NCBI RefSeq assembly: GCF_003023845.1
Contig: NZ_PYFT01000001.1
Span: forward strand, 5,022,001-5,086,000
Direction of reading: 5' to 3'
Source: Adhaeribacter arboris
GTDB lineage: Bacteria > Bacteroidota > Bacteroidia > Cytophagales > Hymenobacteraceae
Length of the DNA stretch: 64,000 nucleotides
The notes beneath the pieces were generated by a model. The model was not told the DNA's origin. It did not search any database and saw only the letters and a list, made by a program, of their open reading frames with translations. How positions within the stretch are numbered: position 1 is the stretch's first letter; each line of letters starts with the position of its first letter. Below, piece by piece: positions 55,802 to 64,000 of this stretch. Made by a program: the position numbers and the translations under genes.

Positions 55802-56499
55802 AAATTCGCTGCGTTATTACCGACGACGAGCCTATGGCCCGCAAAGGCTTGCAAGGCTACGTAGATAAAATTGATTTTCTGGCATTAGTTGGCGTGTGCA
55901 GCAGTGCCATTGAATTAAACAATCTGCTCAAATCGAAAGAAGTACATTTACTATTTCTGGACATTGAAATGCCTTATTTATCGGGAATTGAGTTGTTGCA
56001 AAACCTGCCGCAGCCGCCCAAAGTAATTTTTACGACTGCTTACGAACAATACGCCCTTAAAGGCTACGATTTAAATATAATCGATTACCTGCTCAAACCT
56101 ATTTCCTTCGAACGGTTCCTGAAAGCCGTCAACAAAGCGCACGATTTAGTAGCAAACGCTAAAACTCCGACCGCTGATTTTATTTTTGTGAAAAGTAATA
56201 ATAAGCTGGAAAAAGTCTTTTTTGAGGATATTCTTTTTCTGGAAGCTCTGGAAAATTACGTGATTATACAAACTGCTGGCTCCAAAATAATTACCCATAC
56301 TACTCTTAAACATCTTTTGGAAAATTTACCCGTTGATAATTTTCTGCAAACACATAAATCCTTTGTGGTGAACATGAACAAAATTAAAACCATTGCAGGC
56401 AATACCTTGGGCATCCAGCAATTTACTGCTCCTGTTTCCCGTAATTTAAGAGAGCAGGTTATGGAGAAAATTTTGAAAAACCGTTTTCTGAAGAAATAA
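55798..56499 (+). CDS. LytTR-family response regulator
   Basis: 233 residues: receiver (ITDDEP, phosphorylated D55 in LLFLDIEMPYLSG, FTTAYEQYALKGYD, LLKPIS) then a LytTR DNA-binding domain (FIFVKSNNKLEKVFFEDILF, IIQTAGSKIITHTTLKHLLE, FLQTHKSFVVNMNKIKTIAG). It is the partner of the overlapping LytS kinase. LytTR proteins bind direct repeats upstream of targets. The acyltransferase in the same operon may be a target or co-regulated partner. Confidence 0.94.
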   Translation: MKIRCVITDDEPMARKGLQGYVDKIDFLALVGVCSSAIELNNLLKSKEVHLLFLDIEMPYLSGIELLQNLPQPPKVIFTTAYEQYALKGYDLNIIDYLLKPISFERFLKAVNKAHDLVANAKTPTADFIFVKSNNKLEKVFFEDILFLEALENYVIIQTAGSKIITHTTLKHLLENLPVDNFLQTHKSFVVNMNKIKTIAGNTLGIQQFTAPVSRNLREQVMEKILKNRFLKK

Positions 56500-56682
56500 A
56501 AGTTTTAAGTGCTTTCCTCATAAGTTTAGCTTGTTGTTTTTCGGTTCCTCCATTGCGACTATTCTGATTCTAATATACCAATGAGAAGAATTATTTTATA
56601 CATTTTAGGAGCGCTTAAAAAATATGTACAACCGAAATTTGCTTATAAAGGTGTATAAAATTTAGCCGCATCCTCCACTTTT

Positions 56683-57078
56683 ATGCCTTACAACGAACAA
56701 TTAGCCGATAGAGTCCGGCGGGCTTTGGTAGAAGTGCCTAAGCTAGAAGAAAAGAAAATGTTTCGGGGCGTAACTTTTATGGTGAATGATAAAATGTGCG
56801 TGCGTGTAAGCGGCGACGAATTAATGTACCGCCTTAACCCGGAACTGCACGAGGCGGCTTTAGAAAACAATTATACGCGCCCGGTAGAAATGAGAGGACG
56901 CCCTTACAAAGGTTTTGTTTACGTGGCGGAAGCGGGTTTGAAGACTCAAACCCGCTTCCGATTACTGGCTGAACCTGACCTTAGCCTAAAACGACAAAGC
57001 CAAATCTTCAAAAAAAAGAAGCAAAAAATAGTTTTCCGCGGGTATCCGGGTTTTTTATTTTTCTTTTCTTTTTTCTGA
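56683..57078 (+). pseudogene. TfoX N-terminal-domain-like gene, disrupted near its end
   Basis: The first about 95 codons match the family: MPYNEQLADRVRRALVEVPK, LEEKKMFRGVTFMVNDKMCV, GRPYKGFVYVAEAGL. The reading frame then runs into non-family sequence and stops at 57078. One base out of frame, around 56968, the DNA reads FDYWLNLTLA, TAA, NDKAKSSKKRSKK, the family's usual C-terminus with a stop in place of one residue. So there is an extra base and a nonsense change. The original end would be near 57031. The gene may be a remnant or give a shortened protein. Confidence 0.7.
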
Positions 57079-57201
57079 TTCTATTTAGACCCGGAAAGCA
57101 GATTTACGTTACAATTGCTTAAGAACTAAGTTTTTGTACGTCAAAAGCTTGCTGAATCCGCCCTGGTTTTTTATATTTATTCAAACGTGTTGCCAACCGC
57201 T

Positions 57202-58467
57202 ATGATGAAACGTTTTACCCTTATTTTGCTATTTTTCTTATTGGTGTGGTTGCCCTCTTTTGCTTCCCGGGTACTCGTTGTGATGGACGAAACCCAGAAA
57301 GACCACCTGAAAGCTTATGGTGTAGCTTACTGGGTTTTACAGCACCAGCAGGAAGTAGATTGGCTCCTGAATTACCGGGGCGGTAGTTTTGGTTTCCAGC
57401 ACGCCCCGGATTTAGAAAACGAACTGCGGATACGCGGGGTTTCTTACGAAGTAATTTCGGATGCGCAGTACAACCGGATTGTTGCTCAAATTGCCGCTCC
57501 CGATGCTAATATGGACGTGATAAAACTGGAAAAAGCGCCCAAAATTGCTATTTACTCCCCCAAAATAAAACAACCCTGGGACGATGCCGTGATGCTGGTG
57601 CTCACCTACGCCGAAATACCCTACGATATGCTTTTCGACGAAGAAGTATTAGAAGAAAAATTACTCCAATACGACTGGCTGCACCTGCACCACGAAGATT
57701 TTACCGGCCAATACGGAAAATCGGGGCGATGGCAATGGAACCAGGATTGGTTTCAGGCGCAGAAACAAGAGTCGGAAGCTTTAGCTAAGAGATATAACTT
57801 TGCCAAGGTGCCGCAAATGAAACTAGCGGTAGTGCAAAAAATAAAAGCTTTTGTGGCGGGTGGTGGGTTTATGTTTGCCATGTGCTCGGCTACCGATACC
57901 TACGATATTGCCTTGGCGGCGGATGGGATAGATATGGTAGATGCCCTATTTGATGGCGATGGGGTAGACCCCCAAGCGCAGCAAAAACTGAATTTCTCGA
58001 AAACTTTTGCTTTTAAAGATTTTACTGTTGTCTCCAGCCCCTACGACGGCGAATTTTCGAGTATTGACAACCAGCGCCGCGAACGGAATGTGTATCAGGA
58101 TAATGACTTTTTTACGCTGTTTACCTTTTCGGCTAAATGGGACCAGATTCCGACGATGCTCACCCAAAACCACGAAAAAGTAATTAAAGGTTTTATGGGC
58201 CAAACCACGGCTTTTAAAAAGCAATATATTAAGTCGGAGGTGATACTAATGGGCGAAAATAAAGTGGCCAACGAAGTGCGTTACATGCACGGTACCGTAG
58301 CCAAAGGCACCTGGACTTTTTACGGCGGCCACGACCCCGAAGATTACCAGCACATGCCCGGCGAAGATCCAACGGATTTAGCACTACATCCCAATTCTCC
58401 CGGTTATCGCCTTATTTTAAATAATATTCTCTTTCCGGCGGCTAAAAAGAAGAAACCTAAAACCTAG
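57202..58467 (+). CDS. Conserved secreted Bacteroidota protein (often mislabelled asparagine synthetase B)
   Basis: 421 residues from the ATG at 57202, which begins a signal peptide (MKRFTLILLFFLLVWLPSFA). A GTG further up at 57187 is less likely. Distinct segments are VLVVMDETQKDHLKAYGVAY, WLLNYRGGSFGFQ, YDWLHLHHEDFTGQ, GGGFMFAMCSATDTYDIALA, KGTWTFYGGHDPEDYQHMPG and NSPGYRLILNNILFP. I remember similar proteins annotated as asparagine synthetase B, but no AsnB glutaminase or ATP-binding motifs are visible. The function is unknown. The HDPE and CSATDTYD segments resemble glutamine amidotransferase-like or ThuA-type folds only loosely. Confidence 0.8.
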   Translation: MMKRFTLILLFFLLVWLPSFASRVLVVMDETQKDHLKAYGVAYWVLQHQQEVDWLLNYRGGSFGFQHAPDLENELRIRGVSYEVISDAQYNRIVAQIAAPDANMDVIKLEKAPKIAIYSPKIKQPWDDAVMLVLTYAEIPYDMLFDEEVLEEKLLQYDWLHLHHEDFTGQYGKSGRWQWNQDWFQAQKQESEALAKRYNFAKVPQMKLAVVQKIKAFVAGGGFMFAMCSATDTYDIALAADGIDMVDALFDGDGVDPQAQQKLNFSKTFAFKDFTVVSSPYDGEFSSIDNQRRERNVYQDNDFFTLFTFSAKWDQIPTMLTQNHEKVIKGFMGQTTAFKKQYIKSEVILMGENKVANEVRYMHGTVAKGTWTFYGGHDPEDYQHMPGEDPTDLALHPNSPGYRLILNNILFPAAKKKKPKT

Positions 58468-58512
58468 TAGGTTTTACCTCTGTTTTTAAATTTTTACTTT
58501 TAAAGGTTAGTC

Positions 58513-58706
58513 TTTGGAGCCTTTGCCAGTCTCTAAGCAGCGGTGCTGATGTAGTTTAAACGGTGACCTGTTTGCCTCTGGCCGGCGGGCCTCGTTTAGC
58601 TCTTCCGGGCGGGTCTAAGCTTCCTTTTCTCCTCACGTCGGAATCCCGACACCTGTCGGGATCAGAACCTTAGAAGGCCCTCCATAGCTAAACTGGTGTC
58701 AGTTTC
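58513..58706 (+). repeat. Repeat family 1, copy A (about 190 bp)
   Basis: Segments shared with the other copies: GGAGCCTTTGCCAGTCTC, AAGCAGCGGTGCTGATG, CTGTTTGCCTCTGGCCGGCG, GGCCTCGTTTAGCTCTTCCG, TTAGAAGGCCCTCCAT and GGTGTCAGTTTCT. The variable centre has the hairpin ATCCCGACACCTGTCGGGAT. It lies between the convergent secreted-protein and AI-2E genes. Confidence 0.8.
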
Positions 58707-58710
58707 TCTT

Positions 58711-58756
58711 AACTAACTGTTTATTCTGAATAGTGAATCAGAATAAACAGTTAGTT
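58711..58756. terminator. 19-bp stem-loop terminator
   Basis: AACTAACTGTTTATTCTGA and its exact complement TCAGAATAAACAGTTAGTT surround an 8-base loop. It immediately follows repeat copy A, between convergent genes (stops 58467 and 58791). It probably ends both transcripts. Confidence 0.75.
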
Positions 58757-58790
58757 TGCAGATAGTAGTAATGTAAATCGTACTGCTTTT

Positions 58791-59936
58791 TTAGCTGCTT
58801 TGCGGTTGTTCTATTTCATTTTCTTCTTCCAGCCTTCTTTTAATTTCTTCATTTTGCTCCCGCAGGACAGTATTATGGATCGGACTTTCTTTCGGCCGCT
58901 CATCACCGAACAATACCCCCCACTGGTTCATATTTTCGGTTCTATCAAACACAACTTTTAAAATAGCAATTAAGGGCAAAGACAAAAACATGCCGGCTAT
59001 TCCGGCTATGGCTCCGCCGGTAAAAACGCCCACTAAAGTAGCCAGGGCATTGATTTTAACTTTCGCTCCTACAATCCGGGGCATTAATATGTTATTGTCC
59101 AGAAACTGCGCACCCGCGATGGTAATAAGAACGGTAAAAATAGGCCACAAATCCTGCGAAGAGGCTAAGGTTAGCAATACCCCGATAATGTTGCCGATTA
59201 AGGCGCCGACATAAGGAATTAAATTTAAAAAGGCGAATAGCACTCCAATCAGTAAAGCGTGTTTAATTCCTATCAGCAATAAGGTACCCCCTACCAGCAC
59301 CGTCATGTACGAAATCTGAATCAGGAGACCGATCAGGTAACTTTTAATAATTATTTCTGTTTCGGCCATTACCTCTTTTACGTGTTCGTTATTTTCTTTC
59401 GGGAACCATAAGAATACAAACCGCAACAGCAGGTTTTTATAATAAAGAATTAAAAAAATATAAAGGGGCAATAGCGCGAAGAAAAGTAAAACCGAAGTGA
59501 TAGAATTAACCGCTCCCTGGAGCATGGTGCCCGCATAACTTACTAAGCGGTTACTTTGCTGGTTAATAAATTTTACCTGTTCATCCGGGGAAAAATGGGT
59601 TTTAGCATTTAGCCAAGCACTCAAAGCAGAAAGGTGATTATTGATATTATCCCGGATAACCGGCAAATCAGTTAACAGGTTGCTGATTTGCGAAGAAAAA
59701 AACCAGGTGATAAGCCCAAATACAATAACCAGCACCAAAACGCTGATGGTAATGGACAATACTTCGGGTACGCGTTTTTTCAGGAAAAAGCGGTAAACCG
59801 GCAATAGAACCATACTAAGGAAAAAAGCCATGAGCAACGGCGCAATTATTTTTTTGCCCAGAACCAATATCCAAACCAAAAAGAACAGTCCCATTAGTTC
59901 TATCGACCGTCGCACGGTAACCGGCATACTTCTCAT
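58791..59936 (-). CDS. AI-2E/PerM-family membrane transporter
   Basis: 381 residues with about eight helices and the family's central soluble region and C-terminal signature: AFLNLIPYVGALIGNIIGVL, DNNILMPRIVGAKVKINALA and GGAIAGIAGMFLSLPLIAIL. The N-terminus carries MPVTVRRSIELMGLFFLVWI. The family includes exporters of autoinducer-2-like molecules and Na+/H+ antiporters, so substrate naming is not possible. The gene is flanked by inverted copies of repeat family 1 (58513-58706 and 60152-60363). Confidence 0.9.
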   Translation of the reverse strand: MRSMPVTVRRSIELMGLFFLVWILVLGKKIIAPLLMAFFLSMVLLPVYRFFLKKRVPEVLSITISVLVLVIVFGLITWFFSSQISNLLTDLPVIRDNINNHLSALSAWLNAKTHFSPDEQVKFINQQSNRLVSYAGTMLQGAVNSITSVLLFFALLPLYIFLILYYKNLLLRFVFLWFPKENNEHVKEVMAETEIIIKSYLIGLLIQISYMTVLVGGTLLLIGIKHALLIGVLFAFLNLIPYVGALIGNIIGVLLTLASSQDLWPIFTVLITIAGAQFLDNNILMPRIVGAKVKINALATLVGVFTGGAIAGIAGMFLSLPLIAILKVVFDRTENMNQWGVLFGDERPKESPIHNTVLREQNEEIKRRLEEENEIEQPQSS

Positions 59937-60151
59937 AAAGGCGCTTATTTATAAATATTATTTTAAATTTTTCCTGGATTTTTGAGGTATTTCACTCCGT
60001 TTTACTTTAACGTAAATTCATATACTTAGCTGCTTTATTTTTAACAACTACCTGTAAACCTAAGATTTATATCAAGAAGTCAAGTGATAAAAACTAGAAG
60101 TGTTTGGTAATTCAATTCATTTCAATGATAGATAGAAACAAGTTATTACTT

Positions 60152-60363
60152 GAAACTGATACCCGTTTGGCGATGGAGGGCCTTCTAAGGTGCCGGTGCC
60201 GCAGGCATTCCGGGGCAGGAGGAAAAGGTAACAGCTGCCTCTCCTCCCCTGTTGTTAGGGGAGGAGAGGCGGAGGGGGCAAACGAGGCCCGTCGGCCACG
60301 AGGCAAATAGGGTACTCATCAAACAAGATAGCACCGCTGCTTGGAGACTGGCAAAGGCTCCAT
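60152..60363 (-). repeat. Repeat family 1, copy B (inverted)
   Basis: On the minus strand it reads GGAGCCTTTGCCAGTCTCC, AAGCAGCGGTGCT, CCTATTTGCCTCGTGGCCG, CGGGCCTCGTTTG, then the variable centre with a CTCTCCTCCCCT-type hairpin, then CCTTAGAAGGCCCTCCATCG and ACGGGTATCAGTTTC. ORF-like stretches in it are repeat sequence. The rest of the 492-bp gap shows no gene. Confidence 0.8.
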
Positions 60364-60428
60364 AGATTAACCGCGTATATTATCTTAAACTACGACTTGG
60401 TAAATTGGAAGTACCATTAACTTCTCCG

Positions 60429-61205
60429 TTATTTCACAAAATCCAGATTATAAGCTATTCCTAACCGGAAACCTTGATTGTACTCAAAAACCGGTTTGCC
60501 TGAATTAGGATCTGGCGCGGCGTGTTGGGTAATCTGGTACAAGTAGTTTAATTCAAGTTGAAAATTGTCGGTGAACTGGTAGCCAGTACCGCCGGAAATT
60601 CGATTCTGATTAAAAATATTCTGGCCTACATTTTTACCAAAACCTATAAATAACTCATCGAAAAAATTTAGGTACCATTCCTGGTTTTCCAGGGTAGTAC
60701 CTTTTAATGGTATTATAGCGGCTACCTGGTAACGAATGCGATTCTGATATTCCCAACGAGTTACGGTTTTACCGGTATTTTCCTGTAACTGGCCAATCCA
60801 GCGTTGCTCCAGCCGGAACCGGTGTTGTAAGAAGATATTTCGGATGGTATCCTTTATTTGTAAGTCTTCGTGGAGCCGTCGTTCCGGGTAAGGCTCGCCC
60901 GTATCGGCGGTGGGAAAATCACCGTACGGGAAGGTGATAAAAGAAGTATAACCACCCCCTACTTTAATTTCCGGCAAAACCTGGTAGGCAGCCCCAATCC
61001 GGGCTAAAGATTGCTGCCAGTTTTTAATAAATTTCACCCGGCGCCATTGGTATTCTGTGTGCAGTTCCCACCGTTTACTTACCTGATGATCGCCCTCGTA
61101 TACGTACCAGCCAAGGGAATTATTATCCTTTAGCCGGCCCTCCTGACTAAAAACTGGTCTGGTTAACAAAATAAAAAAGGCGATAAGCAGGAATGTATAG
61201 TTCAA
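60429..61205 (-). CDS. DUF2490-type outer-membrane protein
   Basis: 258 residues with a signal peptide (LLIAFFILLTRPVFSQ). It has the family's start (GWYVYEGDHQVSKRWELHTE, YQWRRVKFIKNWQQSLARIG), RLEQRWIGQL, LFIGFGKNVGQNIFNQNRIS and a terminal QGFRLGIAYNLDFVK, i.e. about ten beta strands of a small barrel. The function is unknown. It is a single gene between a repeat and a small gene remnant. Confidence 0.87.
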   Translation of the reverse strand: MNYTFLLIAFFILLTRPVFSQEGRLKDNNSLGWYVYEGDHQVSKRWELHTEYQWRRVKFIKNWQQSLARIGAAYQVLPEIKVGGGYTSFITFPYGDFPTADTGEPYPERRLHEDLQIKDTIRNIFLQHRFRLEQRWIGQLQENTGKTVTRWEYQNRIRYQVAAIIPLKGTTLENQEWYLNFFDELFIGFGKNVGQNIFNQNRISGGTGYQFTDNFQLELNYLYQITQHAAPDPNSGKPVFEYNQGFRLGIAYNLDFVK

Positions 61206-61231
61206 AATAAAAGTATACGGTTTGTTAAAGG

Positions 61232-61345
61232 TTACCCGGTAGTATTTCGGAAATTTTCGGTTACTAATAAAGTGCCATCTGGCAATACGGTAATTCCTGC
61301 CGGTTGGTCGTGTACCGCCAATATTATCCGCATCAGAACTGAATT
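61232..61345 (-). pseudogene. Possible remnant of a beta-propeller dehydrogenase
   Basis: On the minus strand a 37-codon stretch reads LAVHDQPAGITVLPDGTLLV then TENFRNTTG before a stop. The PAGITVLPDGTLLVTEN motif is characteristic of PQQ-type or NHL propellers. No larger ORF surrounds it, so it is probably a fragment. The remaining 61206-61630 gap shows nothing else. Confidence 0.4.
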
Positions 61346-61630
61346 TCAGGCAAAAATCTTTTTCCTGTCTTATATAGTTAATGCCGCAACGTCATGCGGT
61401 TGGCACGTTTCTTTTCTTAATTTAGCCAAGCATTAGTCAAACAACGAGCAATTTCGTTTCAAAAGCTGTAAGAATTAAAGTTCCGCCCTTTCATCTTAGG
61501 CTCATTGTAGCATGATAAATCCTTTTACCAGATGGAGGCGCGGAATGGAAAGATTTTCATTAAAAAATTGAATTTCTGTTGATTTGGCGAATGCTGTAAC
61601 CTAAGAATACGCGAAACGGTAAGTCAGCTA

Positions 61631-62497
61631 ATGAAAATCATATTTCCGAAGTTTGATAAGGTGGGCATGCCTTTATTAGGTTTAGCGGCCGCTGCTTTCT
61701 TTATCCTTGAATCCCGAAAACAACTACGAAAACGTACTCGCCCTAAAATAGAACGCTTGCTAGAGAACGGCAGCGTGGCGGCGGTTGCGTTACCTGCCTT
61801 GCGCCTGCTGTTGGTGCCGGGAATGTACGCCGCCGCCAAGCTCGCGCAGCAGCAGAAATTTGGCTTGTTTCATTGGTTAAAGTTACCCCAATGGTTGCGG
61901 TATGGAGCCGGATTTCTGTTGCTCGATTATACCAACTACTTTTGGCACGTGCTGCTGCATAAATCAGATTGGTTGTGGCGCTTCCATAACGTACACCACA
62001 GCGACCTGGACCTGGATCTTTCCACTGCCTGGCGGTTTCATATCGGGGAAAATTTTGCCTCTGTACCTTACCGTAGTGCGGCCATAGCCTTATTGGGCGC
62101 ACCCGCTTCGTTGGTATTATTTTACGAAGTAATTTTTGAAGGTTGCACGGCTTTTCACCATTCTAACATCCGGCTGCCTTTTAAAGCAGAACAACGACTA
62201 AATAGAGTATTAGTAACTCCCCGGATGCACGGCATTCATCACTCTATTGTGGCCAGAGAAGCCAATAGTAACTTTTCGGTTATTTTTTCGTGGTGGGATC
62301 GCCTGCACCAATCGCTGCGTCTGAATGTACCCCAAGATGAAATAATTATTGGCGTTCCTGCTTATCGGGAGGCGGCCGAACAATCGCCTAAAAATCTTTT
62401 TTTAATGCCCTTCGCCCCCCAACGAACCTGGCAACTACCCGATGGTACCGTGCCGGAGCGCGAAAAACGTTATCCGCCGGAACACTTATGCCCCTGA
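61631..62497 (+). CDS. Sterol desaturase/fatty-acid hydroxylase-family membrane protein
   Basis: 288 residues with several membrane helices and the His-box set of di-iron membrane oxygenases: WHVLLHKSDWLWRFHNVHHS, a later AWRFHIGENF, FHHSNIRL and MHGIHHSIVAR. The family hydroxylates or desaturates lipids such as carotenoids, hopanoids or sphingolipid-like fatty acids. The substrate is not evident. It has no operon partner. Confidence 0.9.
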   Translation: MKIIFPKFDKVGMPLLGLAAAAFFILESRKQLRKRTRPKIERLLENGSVAAVALPALRLLLVPGMYAAAKLAQQQKFGLFHWLKLPQWLRYGAGFLLLDYTNYFWHVLLHKSDWLWRFHNVHHSDLDLDLSTAWRFHIGENFASVPYRSAAIALLGAPASLVLFYEVIFEGCTAFHHSNIRLPFKAEQRLNRVLVTPRMHGIHHSIVAREANSNFSVIFSWWDRLHQSLRLNVPQDEIIIGVPAYREAAEQSPKNLFLMPFAPQRTWQLPDGTVPEREKRYPPEHLCP

Positions 62498-62637
62498 AGT
62501 AATAAGATACCTGATCACTTGTAAATTAAAATTTTAGCTTAAAAGAAGAATCGGGCAGAAGTTCAAAAACCAGGAAGCGTAGGCTGGGAAGCCGCATTAT
62601 TTTGATTATACTAGCGCCGCAAAATAATAAATGGTAC

Positions 62638-63132
62638 ATGAACCTGAACGAAGCTTTAACTATTCTTTCGGCTATGATAACGCCGGCTGTGTTGATAGTA
62701 GCCAGCGGTTCTTTAATCCTGACTACTTCGCAGCGTTTGAGCCGATCTATGGAACGGGTAAGAAACTTATCGGATCAACTGCGCAAGCTTATTATGCACC
62801 CGGAAGAAAGTAACTTGTTTGAAGATGAGCACGGTACTCTGATTGAATTAATCCAGTTCGCCATTAAAAGAAGCCGGCTATTACAACAAGCTCTTACAAC
62901 CTTATATATTACCTTGGGCACCTTTGTCGCCATCAGCATTACCATTGGCATTCTGGAATTTTCGGGCTTGCAGCACACCTGGGTTCTTACCTTACTTACC
63001 ATTTTGGGCGCCGGGTTTCTGTTTTATGCCAGCCTTTTACTGATCATAGAATCCCAGATTGCCTTTAGAGCCGTTAATTACGAAATGAATACCGTATTGA
63101 ACCGGGTGAAAAGGTATAAGAAGCCTTTATAG
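62638..63132 (+). CDS. DUF2721 membrane protein
   Basis: 164 residues from the ATG at 62638 (MNLNEALTILSAMITPAVLI). The first hydrophobic helix, QRLSRSMERVRNLSDQLRKL and the two C-terminal helices (TTLYITLGTFVAISITIGIL and LTILGAGFLFYASLLLIIES) match DUF2721. A TTG start at 62602 would add 12 residues without conservation. The function is unknown. Confidence 0.82.
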   Translation: MNLNEALTILSAMITPAVLIVASGSLILTTSQRLSRSMERVRNLSDQLRKLIMHPEESNLFEDEHGTLIELIQFAIKRSRLLQQALTTLYITLGTFVAISITIGILEFSGLQHTWVLTLLTILGAGFLFYASLLLIIESQIAFRAVNYEMNTVLNRVKRYKKPL

Positions 63133-63259
63133 TTTAAAAAAAGCGCTTTTTAAATACGTAATCTGGGACCTTAAATCTCTTGGAGATCATACTTTTATTT
63201 TAAGTAATTAAGGAATAATACTAGATTGAAATATAAAGGACTTATTACCTGTTTGTCTT

Positions 63260-63450
63260 AGGAGCCGGTTCCCGTTTCCATTCATTGGTGCTGATGCAGT
63301 TTGACAAGTCCCTGTTTGCCTCCTGCTCGGCGGGCCTCGTTTGGCTCTTCCGGACGGGTGGGAACGTGCGCAGTACGCCCCTACATGTCGGAATGCTCAA
63401 GCACCGGAACGCTAAAAGGGCCCTCTATCGCCAAACGGGTGTCTGTTTCT
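63260..63450 (+). repeat. Repeat family 1, copy C
   Basis: Same consensus as copies A and B: GGTGCTGATGCAGTTTGAC, CTGTTTGCCTCCTGCTCGG, CGGGCCTCGTTTGGCTCTTC, then a variable centre (AGTACGCCCCTACATG), CTCTATCGCCAAACGGGTGT and CTGTTTCT. ORFs across it are not genes. After it (63520-63620) a short plus-strand frame EILKFKTDAAAKEALDKVAA looks like a fragment I cannot assign. Confidence 0.75.
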
Positions 63451-63621
63451 CTTTGCTCCTGCTTGATTGGAAGAACAGTAGTAAAATAATGAGATATTGC
63501 TTATTAATTCCTATTTAGTATAAGCTGATGAAATCCTGAAGTTTAAAACAGATGCAGCAGCTAAAGAGGCCTTAGATAAAGTTGCCGCTTTATTAAATAA
63601 GCAAAGCTTTGCGGTATTAAA

Positions 63622-64000
63622 TTATTCCGTTTTATCTAAAGCCAGAAAAAGGTTATTCAGGGATTCGGCGTATAAAGGATGGGCAAACACCATTTCTTTC
63701 ATTTTTTTATAATCTATCTTGCCCACCATTGCCATCTGGAGCACCGACATGATTTCGCCGCCTTCCTGCCCCACTACAGCCACTCCTAAAATTTGGCCGC
63801 TTTCGGCATCTACTATTGCTTTGAGTAAGCCCCGGGTATCGCCGGTTTCTATGGCCCGGGCAACGCTTGTCATCGGCAATTTTGCCACTTTAATGTTCTG
63901 GCCCTGCTGCCGGGCTTCTTTCTCCGTTAAACCCACCCGACCTACCTGCGGATCGGTAAATAAGCAATAAGGTACCAGCCTATTTGCAGTGGTTTCATGC
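63622..64000 (-). CDS. Pyridine nucleotide-disulfide oxidoreductase, C-terminal part (partial)
   Basis: The frame is open to the right edge, so only the last about 125 residues are seen. HETTANRLVPYCLFTDPQVG then RVGLTEKEARQQGQ is the start of the dimerisation domain of mercuric-reductase/dihydrolipoamide-dehydrogenase-like flavoproteins, followed by VDAESGQILGVAVVGQEGGE and MVFAHPLYAESLNNLFLALD. A GTG at 63936 is not a real start. The usual C-terminal HP (AHPLYAE) supplies the active-site His region. The subfamily is unknown without the N-terminal CxxxxC. Confidence 0.88.
   Translation of the reverse strand, partial: HETTANRLVPYCLFTDPQVGRVGLTEKEARQQGQNIKVAKLPMTSVARAIETGDTRGLLKAIVDAESGQILGVAVVGQEGGEIMSVLQMAMVGKIDYKKMKEMVFAHPLYAESLNNLFLALDKTE

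Noticed and set aside
60104-60310. ORFs on both strands of about 65 codons
   Set aside because: They lie inside repeat family 1, copy B, and have no protein-like pattern.
63285-63518. Two plus-strand ORFs of 62 and 77 codons
   Set aside because: They run across repeat family 1, copy C.
63520-63625. Short plus-strand frame EILKFKTDAAAKEALDKVAA
   Set aside because: It looks protein-like but has no start, runs into the stop region of the reductase gene and matches no family I know. Too short to call.
1-64000. tRNA, rRNA, phage or transposase genes
   Set aside because: No cloverleaf with a T-loop, no rRNA signature and no transposase or integrase motif was recognised by eye.

Overview
This 64 kb window looks like chromosome from a Bacteroidota member of the order Cytophagales, probably Hymenobacteraceae or an Adhaeribacter-like relative. 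The grounds are SusC/SusD outer-membrane uptake proteins with a FecR anti-sigma factor and an ECF sigma factor, a type IX secretion C-terminal domain, a LytS/LytTR pair, DUF2490 and DUF2721 proteins, few Shine-Dalgarno-like sites, and a base composition near the mid-40s % GC by eye. The genus is inference. I saw no rRNA, tRNA, CRISPR array, transposase or integrase.

Layout. 1-6.4 kb (-): a large outer-membrane-type protein, cut by the window edge, overlaps an NtrY-like sensor kinase. 6.6-9.8 kb: an arsenic-resistance operon arsR-arsN2-arsM-metallophosphoesterase (-) with a palindromic operator before arsR, and a convergent PAT-type N-acetyltransferase. 9.9-12.6 kb (+): a P-type Ca2+-ATPase. 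12.9-29.4 kb (-): a catabolic and uptake region. In transcription order it is FecR, a SusC split at its STN domain by a -1 frameshift, SusD, exported RidA, exported amidohydrolase, a beta-propeller protein, an ECF sigma factor, an exported SelA-like PLP enzyme, and a cytochrome c/beta-propeller fusion. Nearly every enzyme carries an export signal, so this may be a periplasmic pathway that takes up, deacylates, deaminates and oxidises an amino compound.

29.9-32.6 kb (+) is a TonB-receptor-like barrel. 32.9-34.7 kb (-) is a small accessory patch: a MazF/PemK toxin-antitoxin pair, then two small genes each ended by a near-identical hairpin, resembling gene cassettes with attC-like sites. 34.9-36.5 kb holds a gene remnant and another propeller protein. 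37.2-40.0 kb (+) is a response regulator and a bacteriophytochrome kinase. 40.2-41.9 kb (-) has two Tat-type ferritin-like proteins. 42.6-49.0 kb has a Tat-type serine hydrolase, a TPR/HTH regulator and a glycine-rich T9SS cargo protein broken at a G7 tract. 49.1-58.5 kb has a MocR regulator, an SH3 protein, a rhodanese, an alpha/beta hydrolase, an acyltransferase-LytS-LytTR operon, a decayed TfoX-like gene and a conserved secreted protein. 58.8-64 kb has an AI-2E-type transporter, DUF2490, a sterol desaturase-like hydroxylase, DUF2721 and the end of a flavin disulfide reductase.

Two families of intergenic repeats, about 150 bp and about 200 bp with three copies each, sit in the right-hand two thirds. 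Several genes are interrupted: two by shifts at G/C homopolymers, where a missing base call is also possible, one by an in-frame stop, and one by a frameshift plus a stop.
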